From: Pantoea sp. Ep11b
GTDB lineage: Bacteria > Pseudomonadota > Gammaproteobacteria > Enterobacterales > Enterobacteriaceae
Direction of reading: 5' to 3'
DNA length: 64,000 bases
NCBI RefSeq assembly: GCF_040783975.1
Contig: NZ_CP160631.1
Coordinates: 2,294,001 to 2,358,000 of the forward strand
Shown: piece after piece, positions 34,958-43,730 of the stretch
How positions within the stretch are numbered: position 1 is the first letter of the stretch
Layout: each line of letters opens with the position of its first letter
Notes under the pieces: generated by a model
Told to the model about the DNA's origin: nothing
Databases searched by the model: none
The model's input: only the letters and a program-made list of their open reading frames with translations
Position numbers and translations under genes: made by a program

Positions 34958-34980
34958 ACGAACTCCCGGATTTCATCAGA

Positions 34981-36042
34981 TTAACGGGCAATCAGGGCAA
35001 GGCCCTGAGGCTTGAAGTGGATACCGACCCGGGCCGCGAGCGGCAGACGCTGCGCCATCAGCGGATCGATAATGAACAGTGCGCCCAGCTCGGTCGCCAC
35101 CTCATATTCGATGTGGTCGCCCAGCCAGGTGCTGTGGATCACCTCCCCCTGCAATGCGCCGTGGCCCGCCTCCGACAGCGTGATAAACTGCGGTCGCACG
35201 GCCAGCTGCGCAAGCCCGGTCCGGGCAGAGGAGCTCTGTACCCGAAATTGCTGAGTGCCGAGGCGAATCAGTGCCTCCTCTGTATCGGCCTGTACCACTT
35301 CACAGGGCAGAATGTTGGCCTCCCCCATAAAGTCAGCGATAAAGACCGAGTCAGGTGCGTGATAAAGCGTCTCCGGCGCGCCCTGCTGAGCAATATCCCC
35401 CTCTTTCATGACAATAATCTTATCGGAGACGGCCAGCGCCTCCTCCTGATCGTGGGTGACATAGACGGCGGTAAAGCCGATCCGCTGCTGCAAATCGCGA
35501 ATATCGGTGCGCACCCGACGGCGCAGACGCTCATCCAGGTTCGACAGCGGCTCATCGAGCAGCAGCACCTGCGGCTCCAGCACCAGCGCACGCGCTACCG
35601 CAATACGCTGCTGCTGTCCACCGGAGAGTTCCGACGGCAGCCGCTGCCCCTGGCTGTCGAGTCCCACCAGCTTCAGCCCTTCGTGCGCCCTTTCCTGCGC
35701 TTCACGTTTGTTCATGCCCGACGACAGCAGGCCATAGAGAATATTGTCGAGGGCGTTCATGTGCGGAAACAGCGCATAGGACTGGAAGACCATCGCCACG
35801 TCACGCTGGTTGGCGGGCAGATGGGTGACATCTTTGCCGCCTATCAGGATCCGGCCCGAGGTGGGATGTTCCAGCCCGGCCAGCAGCCGTAGCGTGGTGG
35901 TTTTGCCGCAGCCGGAGGGGCCGAGCAGCGTCACCAGCGTACCCGGCTCCACGCTGAGCGACAGATCCGGCAGCGCCGTGAAGCCGTCAAAATGTTTGGT
36001 CACATGCTCAAAAACCACCGAACCAGCTTGAATGGTCGTCAT
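34981..36042 (-). CDS. ABC importer ATPase, AfuC/FbpC-like
   Basis: A 353-residue ATPase of the spermidine/iron/2-aminoethylphosphonate class. It has Walker A LLGPSGCGKTTTLRLLAG, Q-loop VFQSYALFPHM, signature LSGGQQQRIAVARAL, Walker B VLLLDEPLSNLD and the H-loop YVTHDQEEAL. A C-terminal TOBE-like regulatory domain follows (from about residue 240). CAGGAGAGAG lies before the ATG, which overlaps the permease stop codon as ATGA. It powers the AfuB-like permease. Confidence 0.9.
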   Translation of the reverse strand: MTTIQAGSVVFEHVTKHFDGFTALPDLSLSVEPGTLVTLLGPSGCGKTTTLRLLAGLEHPTSGRILIGGKDVTHLPANQRDVAMVFQSYALFPHMNALDNILYGLLSSGMNKREAQERAHEGLKLVGLDSQGQRLPSELSGGQQQRIAVARALVLEPQVLLLDEPLSNLDERLRRRVRTDIRDLQQRIGFTAVYVTHDQEEALAVSDKIIVMKEGDIAQQGAPETLYHAPDSVFIADFMGEANILPCEVVQADTEEALIRLGTQQFRVQSSSARTGLAQLAVRPQFITLSEAGHGALQGEVIHSTWLGDHIEYEVATELGALFIIDPLMAQRLPLAARVGIHFKPQGLALIAR

Positions 36043-38264
36043 ACGGCTCTCTCCTGAGTCAGGGTGGATGCAGAGGGTGCGGCAGTGATGACCGCCGGTC
36101 GGGTTGCGCGGCGCAGGCGGCGTTCGCCCACCAGAAGCTGGAAGAGGCCGATGATCAGAAGCATTACCACGATCAGGACAGAGGAGTAGGCAATCGCCAT
36201 GCCATACTCTCCGTTCTCCACCAGGCCGACGATATAAGAGGTCGCCATGTTGTACTGCGCGCTGACCAGGAAGATCACCGCGCTGATCGAGGTGATGGCC
36301 CGCACAAAGGCATAAACCAGCGCCGCACTGATGGCCGGTTTCAGCAGCGGCAGCACCACTTTGCGCAGCGTGCGGAAACTGTCTGCGCCCAGCGTCAGGG
36401 AGGCTTCATCCAGGCTTTTATCGAGCTGGCTCATGGCTGCGATGCCGCCACGGACACCCACCGGCATGTTGCGGAAGACAAAGCAGGCGATCAGGATAGT
36501 CGCCGTGCCGGTGATCTCCAGCGGCGGCAGGTTATAGGCCATCACATAACTCACGCCAATTACCGTGCCGGGAATGGCAAAGCTCAGCATCAGCATAAAT
36601 TCAAAGGTCTGACGACCGGCAAACTTCTGCCGCACAATCAGCCAGGCGGTCAGCAGGCCCACGATGGCCGTCAGCGGCGCGGCGATCAGCGCAATCTCCA
36701 GCGTGGTCCAGAATGAATTCCAGGCGACGCCGTGCCAGACCAGCGTGCCCTGCTCAATAGTGACGCTGAAGGCCCGGATATAGTGATCCAGCGTCAGCGC
36801 ATTATTCAGCCCCCAGGACTGCACAAAGCCGCCGACCATAATCATGCCGTAGATCACCAGCGTGAAGAGGCCCCAGGGGATCACCATGCCGTAGACGCCG
36901 TAGCGCACCGGACGTGGCAGCCGGGCGTGACGGCCGCCGTCACCTTTCCCGGTCACGGTGGCAAAACTCTTGCCGGAAAGCCAGACGCGCTGTACCAGGA
37001 AGGCGAACAGCGTGAAAGTCAGCAGGATCATCGCCAGCACCGCGGCGCGGCTGGGATCGTTCTGAGCGCCGACCACCGAAAAGAAGATCTCTGTCGAGAG
37101 TACGCCGTGGCTGCCGCCGAGCACCATCGGGTTACCAAAATCGGCCATGCTTTCGATAAAACTGATGAGAAAGGCGTTGGCCAGACCGGGTGCCATCAGC
37201 GGCAGCGAGATGCGGGAGAAGGTACGCCAGCGGCTGGCGCGCAGAGTCTGTGACGCCTCTTCCAGCGAAGGCGAGATCCCCTCCACCACACCAATCAGCA
37301 CCAGAAACGCAACGGGCGTAAAAGAGAGCACCTGGGCGATCCAGATGCCGGTCATGCCATAGAGCCAGCGGCCCGGCTCGATGCCGAACAGCGTCGCCAG
37401 CGATTCCGTCACCACGCCGGAGCGGCCAAACAGCAGGATCAGCGCCAGCCCGATGACAAACGGCGGCGTGATAATCGGCAGAATGGTCAGCATCCGCAGC
37501 GCCTTTTTGCACGGCAGCGGCGTGCGGGTAGCCGCCAGCGCAAATGCCAGCCCCAGCAGAGTGGATCCGCTGGCCGTCATCAGGGCCAGTCCCAGCGTAC
37601 GCCAGGCGGTGCCGCAACTGCCGCCGGTGAAGCAGCCAAGGCTCCAGATGGCCGGATCCTGCAGATTGGCCAGCAGTCCGTCAGGCTTAAAGCTGCCATC
37701 AACATCCTGCACTGAGGCGACAAACAGACTCAGAACCGGATAGATCACAAAGGTGGTGACCAGCGCCACCAGCAGTACAATCGACGCCACCACAAAGGCA
37801 TCGCCTTTCAGCACGCCGCGCTCGGCCAGTGCAAAGGCGAAGATCAGCAGAAACAGGGTCAGCAGCAGCAGTGCGCCTGCCCCCATCGCCGGTTGCCCCT
37901 GCGCCAGCGGCCCCGCAAGCTGATCCAGCCAGAGCCAGTTCCAGCCGCTGAAGCCGATGGCATGCCCTTCCAGCACCAGAAACAGGATGCCCGTGAGGCT
38001 GAACAACAGAAGCAGCGTACTGCGGGTTCGGCCGAAGGGCAGAAAGCGGCAGGCCGCCGCGAGCAGCCAGAGCGCCACGACGACGCTGAGCCAGGGGCGT
38101 AACGCAAGCTGGCCCAGCGCAGGGGGGCTGTTCTCATCGCGCCACAGGCTGAAGATCCCGTCAACGCTGAAAAAGCCCTGCTCCAGACTGTACCAGGGCA
38201 GCAGCGTCAGCGCGACGACTCCCGCCAGCAGCACACCGGTTAAGCGACGATTGTGCGCATTCAT
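36039..38264 (-). CDS. ABC importer permease, fused double-length AfuB/FbpB-like
   Basis: A 741-residue inner-membrane protein with about twelve helices and two binding-protein-dependent permease domains in one chain. The EAA loops are recognisable as LEEASQTLRASRWRTFSRISLPLMAPGL (first half, split here around residue 345) and LDEASLTLGADSF followed by LRKVVLPLLKPAI (second half). Fused permeases of this size are typical of the AfuB and FbpB-like group. GAGGTGATTT precedes ATG 38264. It lies 88 bp downstream of the binding-protein gene and overlaps the ATPase gene by 4 bp. Confidence 0.88.
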   Translation of the reverse strand: MNAHNRRLTGVLLAGVVALTLLPWYSLEQGFFSVDGIFSLWRDENSPPALGQLALRPWLSVVVALWLLAAACRFLPFGRTRSTLLLLFSLTGILFLVLEGHAIGFSGWNWLWLDQLAGPLAQGQPAMGAGALLLLTLFLLIFAFALAERGVLKGDAFVVASIVLLVALVTTFVIYPVLSLFVASVQDVDGSFKPDGLLANLQDPAIWSLGCFTGGSCGTAWRTLGLALMTASGSTLLGLAFALAATRTPLPCKKALRMLTILPIITPPFVIGLALILLFGRSGVVTESLATLFGIEPGRWLYGMTGIWIAQVLSFTPVAFLVLIGVVEGISPSLEEASQTLRASRWRTFSRISLPLMAPGLANAFLISFIESMADFGNPMVLGGSHGVLSTEIFFSVVGAQNDPSRAAVLAMILLTFTLFAFLVQRVWLSGKSFATVTGKGDGGRHARLPRPVRYGVYGMVIPWGLFTLVIYGMIMVGGFVQSWGLNNALTLDHYIRAFSVTIEQGTLVWHGVAWNSFWTTLEIALIAAPLTAIVGLLTAWLIVRQKFAGRQTFEFMLMLSFAIPGTVIGVSYVMAYNLPPLEITGTATILIACFVFRNMPVGVRGGIAAMSQLDKSLDEASLTLGADSFRTLRKVVLPLLKPAISAALVYAFVRAITSISAVIFLVSAQYNMATSYIVGLVENGEYGMAIAYSSVLIVVMLLIIGLFQLLVGERRLRRATRPAVITAAPSASTLTQERAV

Positions 38265-38352
38265 AAATCACCTCGTTCAGGAAGCGGACATCAGGCTTGC
38301 GCCACCGCGGTCTGGTACAGGCCCGGCTCAGGCAGCCAGGCGCACACCACCG

Positions 38353-39381
38353 TTACTGCGCGCGGGCACCGATCTCTTTATCCCAGCGACCCAGCAGCGC
38401 CTTGCGTTTTGCCGCGTCACCGTAGGTTTTGAAGTCATAATCGATCAGCTTGATGTTCTCGAAGCGCGGCGCGTATTCAGAGATCGCCGCCTGGCGGTTG
38501 GAGGGCAGCTGGAACGATTTCGCCTCTTTCATGTGCGACTGCGCCTCAGCACTCAATGCCCAGTCATACCAGCTTCTGGCGTTGGTCAGGTTGCGGGCCC
38601 CTTTGATGATCGACATCGAGCCAATCTCATAGCCGGTGCCCTCGCAGGGGGCAACGGGCTTAATCGGGAAGCCATCCACCTGCATGGCGACGGCATCGTG
38701 CATAAAAACGATGCCGATGGTGGTTTCGCCGCGCGCGGCGGCTTTGACCGGTGCCGAGCCGGACTTGGTGTACTGGGAGATGTTGGCATTCAGCTTCTTC
38801 AGATAGTCAAAGGCCTGGTCTTCGCCCATAATCTGAACCAGCGTTGCCAGGGTGTTGTAAGCCGTGCCGGAGGAGTTCGGATTGGCGATCTGAATTTCGC
38901 CTTTGAAAGCGGGATCGAGCAGGTCCGCCCAGCAGGCCGGTACCTTCTGCTTTTTCTCCGCCAGCAGTTTCGTGTTGTAGCCCCAGCCCAGCGCGCCGGC
39001 ATAGACGCCGACGGTGCGATAGCCGGAGATCTCTGCCACCTTCTGCGACCAGGGCTGCTGCTGGTCGAGCAGCGGCGAGTGGTAAGCCTGCGTCAGGCCC
39101 TCTTCTGCGGCCTGCATATGCGGGTCGCCGGTACCGGCCCACCAGATATCGGTGCGGGGATTCCGCGCTTCGCTGCGGATACGGGCATAAGCCTCACCGG
39201 CGGAGAGTCGCACCATACTGACTCTGATATCGGGATGAGACTGGCTGAACAGCGTCGTCATCTGTTCGCATACCACCACATCCGCAGAACAGATCATATT
39301 CAGATTGCCCGCTGCCGCAGCGGCAAAGGGCACGGCCGGGCAACTGACAATAACAGCAGCAAGCAGAGAGGAATAACGCAT
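38353..39381 (-). CDS. Periplasmic binding protein, AfuA-like (sugar-phosphate type)
   Basis: A 342-residue protein with a signal peptide (MRYSSLLAAVIVSCPAVPFAAAA). Mature-region motifs DIWWAGTGDPHMQAAEEGL, VGVYAGALGWGYNTKLL, NPNSSGTAYNTLATLVQIMG, YTKSGSAPVKAAARGET and CEGTGYEIGSMSIIKGARN closely resemble, from memory, AfuA. AfuA-type proteins were long called iron-binding but bind hexose and heptulose phosphates. AGGAGAACATC fixes ATG 39381. A LacI-type operator lies 43 bp upstream. Sugar-phosphate import is an inference; ferric or phosphonate transport are alternatives. Confidence 0.82.
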   Translation of the reverse strand: MRYSSLLAAVIVSCPAVPFAAAAAGNLNMICSADVVVCEQMTTLFSQSHPDIRVSMVRLSAGEAYARIRSEARNPRTDIWWAGTGDPHMQAAEEGLTQAYHSPLLDQQQPWSQKVAEISGYRTVGVYAGALGWGYNTKLLAEKKQKVPACWADLLDPAFKGEIQIANPNSSGTAYNTLATLVQIMGEDQAFDYLKKLNANISQYTKSGSAPVKAAARGETTIGIVFMHDAVAMQVDGFPIKPVAPCEGTGYEIGSMSIIKGARNLTNARSWYDWALSAEAQSHMKEAKSFQLPSNRQAAISEYAPRFENIKLIDYDFKTYGDAAKRKALLGRWDKEIGARAQ

Positions 39382-39423
39382 GATGTTCTCCTGAGGGGCC
39401 GGATGACGCAGAGTCGCCACCCT

Positions 39424-39439
39424 TTGCACATGTGTGCAA
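39424..39439. promoter_or_regulatory. LacI-type operator near the AfuA-like gene
   Basis: TTGCACA and TGTGCAA form perfect 7-bp arms around TG. The site lies 43 bp before the AfuA-like start codon. Confidence 0.7.
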
Positions 39440-39532
39440 TTAGTACGGCCGCCCTGCCTGGCTGTCAATTCAGTTATCCCGCAATTGTCAGGTTCTGTCA
39501 CAAATTTGAAACATTCAGCGCATCGTTATCTT

Positions 39533-39548
39533 TTGCACAGCTTTGCAA
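39533..39548. promoter_or_regulatory. LacI-type operator near the LacI-family gene
   Basis: TTGCA and TGCAA arms around six bases, same 16-bp layout as the site at 39424, 47 bp before the regulator start codon. It probably mediates autoregulation. Confidence 0.65.
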
Positions 39549-39594
39549 TTTCAGGCAGACTCACTGCGGGCCCTCACGGGATAAGGAGAAGAAG

Positions 39595-40629
39595 ATGCAG
39601 CAGCTGAAGACGGTCGTCAGCGCCCAGGATGTGGCGGAGCGGGCGGGTGTCTCCCGATCCGCGGTGTCACGCACCTTTACACCGGGCGCCAGCGTGTCGG
39701 AAACCACCCGTCAGCGGGTGATGAAGGCGGCAGAAGAGCTGGGTTATCACGTTAATCATCTGGCGCGCGGCCTGGTCAGTCATCGCAGCGGCATTGTCTG
39801 CTTAATCGCCTCCGAAGTAGATACCCCCTATCGTGCCAGCCTGGTGCGCTGGATGACGCAGTATCTGCAGGAGGCGGGAAAGGTGGCGATGCTGATCAAC
39901 ACCGACCGTTCAGATGCGCGGGTTTCGGCGGCGTTGCAGCAGGCGATTAATTTTCGCGCCGACGCCTCTGTCATTCTCTCCGGGATGCCGGACAGCGCCA
40001 TCACCCGCCTCTGCTATAAGCACGGCCAGCATCTGGTGCTGATCAACCGCGATGAGTCCCTGCCCGGCACGCTGAACATCAATCTCGACTCCCGCCCGGC
40101 CGCAGAGATGGCCGTCAATGCCTTTGTGCGCGCCGGGTGCAGCCGCATCGCCTTTGTTAATTCGCTGGCGGGCACCCCGAGCCTGCAGAAACGTGAAGCG
40201 GATTTCCTGGCGGCCGCGCAGCGCGCAGACGTAACCGTTCATGTGGAGCGGTTCGGCTCGACCTCCTATGAGAGCGGACAGATTCTGGCGCAGCGTCTGC
40301 TGACGCGCAACGTGCGCCCGGACGCGGTTTACTGCGCCACCGACCTGCTCGCCTGCGGGTTTATGGATGAGGCGCGGCACCGCTTCGCGCTGCGTATCCC
40401 GCAGGACCTCTGCATCATCGGACACGACAATATTCCCCAGTCGGGCTGGGCCTCCTACAACCTCACCACTTTTGCGCAGCCGGTCGAGCAGTTTGCCCGT
40501 GACGCCATCCGCTGGCTGGTGGAAACGGAAGCACAGCCGGACGCACTGATACCGAAAAGCGAACAGCATCAGGAGCGAAGAATATATCCGGTCGATGTTG
40601 TCTGGCGCGGTTCTGTCCGGGGCGCATAG
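39595..40629 (+). CDS. LacI-family transcriptional regulator
   Basis: A 344-residue repressor. The N-terminal HTH and hinge are VVSAQDVAERAGVSRSAVSR and RVMKAAEELGYHVNHLARGL. The effector domain follows, with GIVCLIASEVDTPYRASLV, AVYCATDLLACGFMDEAR-like and LCIIGHDNIPQSGW. ATG 39595 follows AAGGAGAAGA. The same frame is open for a further 546 codons upstream, antisense to the importer genes, which is a coding shadow. It is divergent from the AfuA-like gene, and two LacI-type operators lie in the 213-bp gap, one near each start, so it very likely controls the importer and itself. Confidence 0.92.
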   Translation: MQQLKTVVSAQDVAERAGVSRSAVSRTFTPGASVSETTRQRVMKAAEELGYHVNHLARGLVSHRSGIVCLIASEVDTPYRASLVRWMTQYLQEAGKVAMLINTDRSDARVSAALQQAINFRADASVILSGMPDSAITRLCYKHGQHLVLINRDESLPGTLNINLDSRPAAEMAVNAFVRAGCSRIAFVNSLAGTPSLQKREADFLAAAQRADVTVHVERFGSTSYESGQILAQRLLTRNVRPDAVYCATDLLACGFMDEARHRFALRIPQDLCIIGHDNIPQSGWASYNLTTFAQPVEQFARDAIRWLVETEAQPDALIPKSEQHQERRIYPVDVVWRGSVRGA

Positions 40630-40829
40630 GCGCCCTTCTTTTTATTTTTCACCGGCACGTTACCGCGCTGAAATAATTTCCCGCCGGTTTTACGCTTCGC
40701 TTTAAATAATCGTGGCCTGCATTGAAAAATAGTGGACCACGGCAACCCACAATTGCGATTTCCTGTCTACGCTTTATCTGCATTATTAATTCACTCTGGT
40801 TTTATCTGCTCAATGAATCAGCAGTCAGA

Positions 40830-40845
40830 TGTGACAAATATCACA
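40830..40845. promoter_or_regulatory. Perfect CRP-binding site upstream of the YghA-like gene
   Basis: TGTGA, CAAATA, TCACA: an exact CRP consensus, flanked by AT-rich bases. It ends 48 bp before the start codon. It could activate the SDR gene; its distance to the transcription start is unknown. Confidence 0.7.
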
Positions 40846-40893
40846 TTTGTGCCAGGCTTACTGTCTCAGATCACTCTGTTCAAGGAGCAAACA

Positions 40894-41787
40894 ATGACAA
40901 CACCAACGAATAATACGCTCGATGTGAATGACTTCCCAAAACCTCCTTTTGAGGATCAGCCGCAGCAGGCGCCAGGCCTGGCCAGCAAAATGATCCCGGT
41001 TCCGGACCACGGTGAAACCAGCTATCGCGGGACAGGCCGTCTGGCTGGCCGCAAGGCATTGATCACCGGTGGTGACTCCGGTATCGGCCGCGCCGTGGCA
41101 ATTGCCTATGCCCGTGAAGGCGCAGATGTGGTCATTAACTATCTGCCGGAAGAACAGCCGGATGCCGATGAAGTGGTGAAATTAATCGAAGCGGAAGGCC
41201 GTAACGTTTTCGCTATTCCCGGCGACATTCGCTCTGAAGAATTCTGTCAGCAGCTGGTTAAAGAGGTTGCGGATAAATTAGGCGGTCTGGATATTCTGGT
41301 AAATAACGCCGGTCGTCAGCAATTTAATGAGTCCATCCGGACGTTGAGTACAGAAGATTTCGACGCGACGTTTAAAACTAACGTTTATGCTATGTTCTGG
41401 ATCACTAAAGCGGCACTGGAATATCTGCCTCGCGGCGCGTCCATCATTAATACTTCGTCCGTGCAGGCATTTAAACCCAGCGATATTCTGCTCGACTATG
41501 CACAGACAAAAGCGTGCATTGTGGCCTTTACCAAATCGCTGGCTAAGCAGCTGGGCGGTGACGGTATCCGCGTCAATGCGGTCGCGCCTGGCCCATACTG
41601 GACCCCGCTGCAGTCCAGCGGTGGTCAGCCGATGGAGAAAGTTAAACAGTTTGGTGCCGATGCGCCGCTGGGCCGTCCGGGTCAGCCGGTTGAGATCGCC
41701 CCACTCTATGTGACCCTGGCGTCGACCGAGAGCAGTTACTCCTCCGGTCAGGTCTGGTGCTCCGATGGCGGCACCGGCACCCTGTAA
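40894..41787 (+). CDS. yghA: NAD(P)-dependent SDR, YghA-like general stress type
   Basis: A 297-residue SDR with the N-terminal extension typical of YghA and Gram-positive GspA39-like proteins (KPPFEDQPQQAPGLASKM). The core motifs are ITGGDSGIGRAVAIAYAREGAD, NNAGRQQ, the catalytic Ser in NTSSVQAF, the Tyr/Lys in DYAQTKA and the PGPYWTPLQ loop. AAGGAG precedes ATG 40894; the open frame to 40732 has no site. A perfect CRP site lies upstream. These proteins are usually induced by stress or stationary phase, and their substrates are uncertain. A strong terminator follows. Confidence 0.88.
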   Translation: MTTPTNNTLDVNDFPKPPFEDQPQQAPGLASKMIPVPDHGETSYRGTGRLAGRKALITGGDSGIGRAVAIAYAREGADVVINYLPEEQPDADEVVKLIEAEGRNVFAIPGDIRSEEFCQQLVKEVADKLGGLDILVNNAGRQQFNESIRTLSTEDFDATFKTNVYAMFWITKAALEYLPRGASIINTSSVQAFKPSDILLDYAQTKACIVAFTKSLAKQLGGDGIRVNAVAPGPYWTPLQSSGGQPMEKVKQFGADAPLGRPGQPVEIAPLYVTLASTESSYSSGQVWCSDGGTGTL

Positions 41788-41797
41788 TCCCCAAAGT

Positions 41798-41822
41798 GGC
41801 CGCCTGGTGCGGCCCTTTTTTT
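41798..41822 (+). terminator. Intrinsic terminator of the YghA-like gene
   Basis: GGCCGC and GCGGCC with a CTGGT loop, followed by seven T residues. Confidence 0.9.
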
Positions 41823-41875
41823 GTCCGGCTTTTATCCCGCCTATCCCCCGCTATCGAGAACAGAGGAAAACGCGC

Positions 41876-43699
41876 ATGGAGAACCCGATCTTTCATTCGC
41901 CCGTCAGAGAGGATGGCTTTGCGGGGCTGGGCGACTATGCCGCCATCGGCGAAGGCCGTTCGGTCGCGCTGATCGCGCCGGATGGTTCAATCGACTGGTG
42001 GTGTGCGCCCAATCTCGACGCGAAACCGCTGTTTGACCGCCTGCTGGATGCCGGACTGGGCGGCTACTTTCAGATCGTGCCGGCCGCGCCTTATCAGGTG
42101 TCACGTCGCTACCGGGACAACAGTAACGTGCTGGAGACCCGCTTCGAGACCGGAAGCGGTACGGTGCTGCTGACTGAATCGATTAACAGTACGCTGGCGG
42201 GTCGGCTGCCCTGGTGCGAACTGGCCCGCCGTATCGAAGGCGTCAGCGGTGAAGTGGCGTTAGCCATTACCCTGCGCTTTGGCACCGCGGCTGAAACCCG
42301 TTCGCCGTGGGTGGCCGAAAATGAGAAAGGCAAGGTGTTTCACATCGCCGACATCATGACGATGTTCCGTGCCAGTGACGATATCTGCATCACCCATCTT
42401 TGCGACGAAGAGATCTGCGCCACACTGCGCACCACGCCGGGTTCCCGTTCCCTCTGTGCGCTGCTGGTGACCGAGAGCGAGCCACTGGCGGTGCCGCCGC
42501 TGGAGGCGATCGACCAGCGCATCGAAATCAGCCACACCGGCTGGCGCAGCTGGGTGGAGAACCTGAGCTACAACGGACATTATCCGGCACTGGTAAAACG
42601 CTCTGCCCTGTCGCTGAAGTTTCTCTGGTACTCGCCGACCGGCGCGCTGGCGGCGGCGGCGACCACCTCACTGCCGGAGGGGATTGGCGGCGAAAAAAAT
42701 TACGATTACCGCTACGCCTAGGTGCGCGACGCCTGCCTGATTATCAAAGCCTTCGTCTATATCGGCGCGCTGGAGGATTGTAAGGCGGCGTTCTCCTGGC
42801 TCTCTCAGACCATCATGCGCCACGGCGTCAGGCTGCGCGCCTGTTATGCCCTGAACGGCGATGAGGTGCCCGCCGAGCGTTATCCTCTGCTTGCGGGCTA
42901 TCGCCATTCCCGGCCAGTCCGGGTCGGCAATAACGCGCGCGATCAGCTGCAGCTCAGCATGTATGGCGACATGCTGGTCACTGCGCAGCACTTTATTGAA
43001 GCGGGACATGTGCTGGATATCACCACCTCACGCATGCTGGGCGAGCTGGCGAACTGCTGTGCCGACCACTGGCGGCAGAAAGATTGCGGGATCTGGGAGC
43101 TGCCTGAACTGCAGCACTACACCCATTCGAAAATGGCCTGCTGGATGGCGCTGGATCGGGCGGTGGCCCTGGCCGAGAGCCAGCATATTGAACCGACCTG
43201 GCTGGGGCGCTGGCAGCGGGAGCGCGACCGTATCCGCGACTGGATTGAGTCCCACTGCTGGTCTGAACAGCAGCAGGCTTATCTCTTTTATGCGGGCAGC
43301 GAGGATCGGCTCGACGCCTCGCTGGCGCTGGTTCACCACTATGGCAACGCGGTGAACCGGCAGCGGATGCTCGCCACCTGTCACGCTATCCGCAGGGAAC
43401 TGGGCGATGGCAGCGCCATGCTCTACCGCTACAGCGGCGTCCGGGAGGAAGAGAGTACCTTTCTCGCCTGCGCTTTCTGGCTGGTGGAGGCCTGGGCAAA
43501 GCTGGGCGAAACGGCGCAGGCAAACCAGGCGATGCAGGAGATCCTGACGACGCTGGAGGGTCACGGCAACGTCGATATTTTCAATGAGATGTATGATGTG
43601 CGCACCCAGAGCTGGCGCGGCAATATGCCACAGGGGCTGAGCCATCTGGCCCTGATCTGCGCGGCGCAGGCGCTGTCGGAAGCCGAAGCGCCGCCCTGA
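41876..43699 (+). pseudogene. GH15 glycosidase gene (trehalase/glucoamylase-like) interrupted by an amber codon
   Basis: ATG 41876, after AGAGGAAAA, opens a GH15 protein: N-terminal domain GLGDYAAIGEGRSVALIAPD then DWWC. After 281 codons the frame meets TAG at 42719-42721, inside the conserved motif NYDYRYA-stop-VRDA, where the family has Trp (TGG). The same frame continues to 43699 with the catalytic-domain motifs CGIWELP (general acid Glu) and FNEMYDVRTQSW (general base Glu). Total length, about 607 codons, is normal for the family, and nothing else is damaged. So it is either a very recent point-mutation pseudogene, a sequencing error, or a suppressed gene. Intact, it would hydrolyse alpha-glucosides such as trehalose. 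Confidence 0.85.
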
Positions 43700-43730
43700 G
43701 TAACCGGGCCCTGCTGCGGGCCCGGTTACT
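43699..43730. terminator. Perfect 13-bp inverted repeat spanning both convergent stop codons
   Basis: AGTAACCGGGCCC and GGGCCCGGTTACT pair without a mismatch around a six-base loop. The left arm starts in the GH15 stop codon and the right arm contains the ampC stop codon. No T tract follows on either strand. Confidence 0.7.

Noticed and set aside
37957..39594. An open plus-strand frame of 546 codons leading into the LacI gene
   Set aside because: It is antisense to the AfuB- and AfuA-like genes and is a GC-rich shadow frame. The LacI start at 39595 has a clear ribosome site and the HTH begins there.
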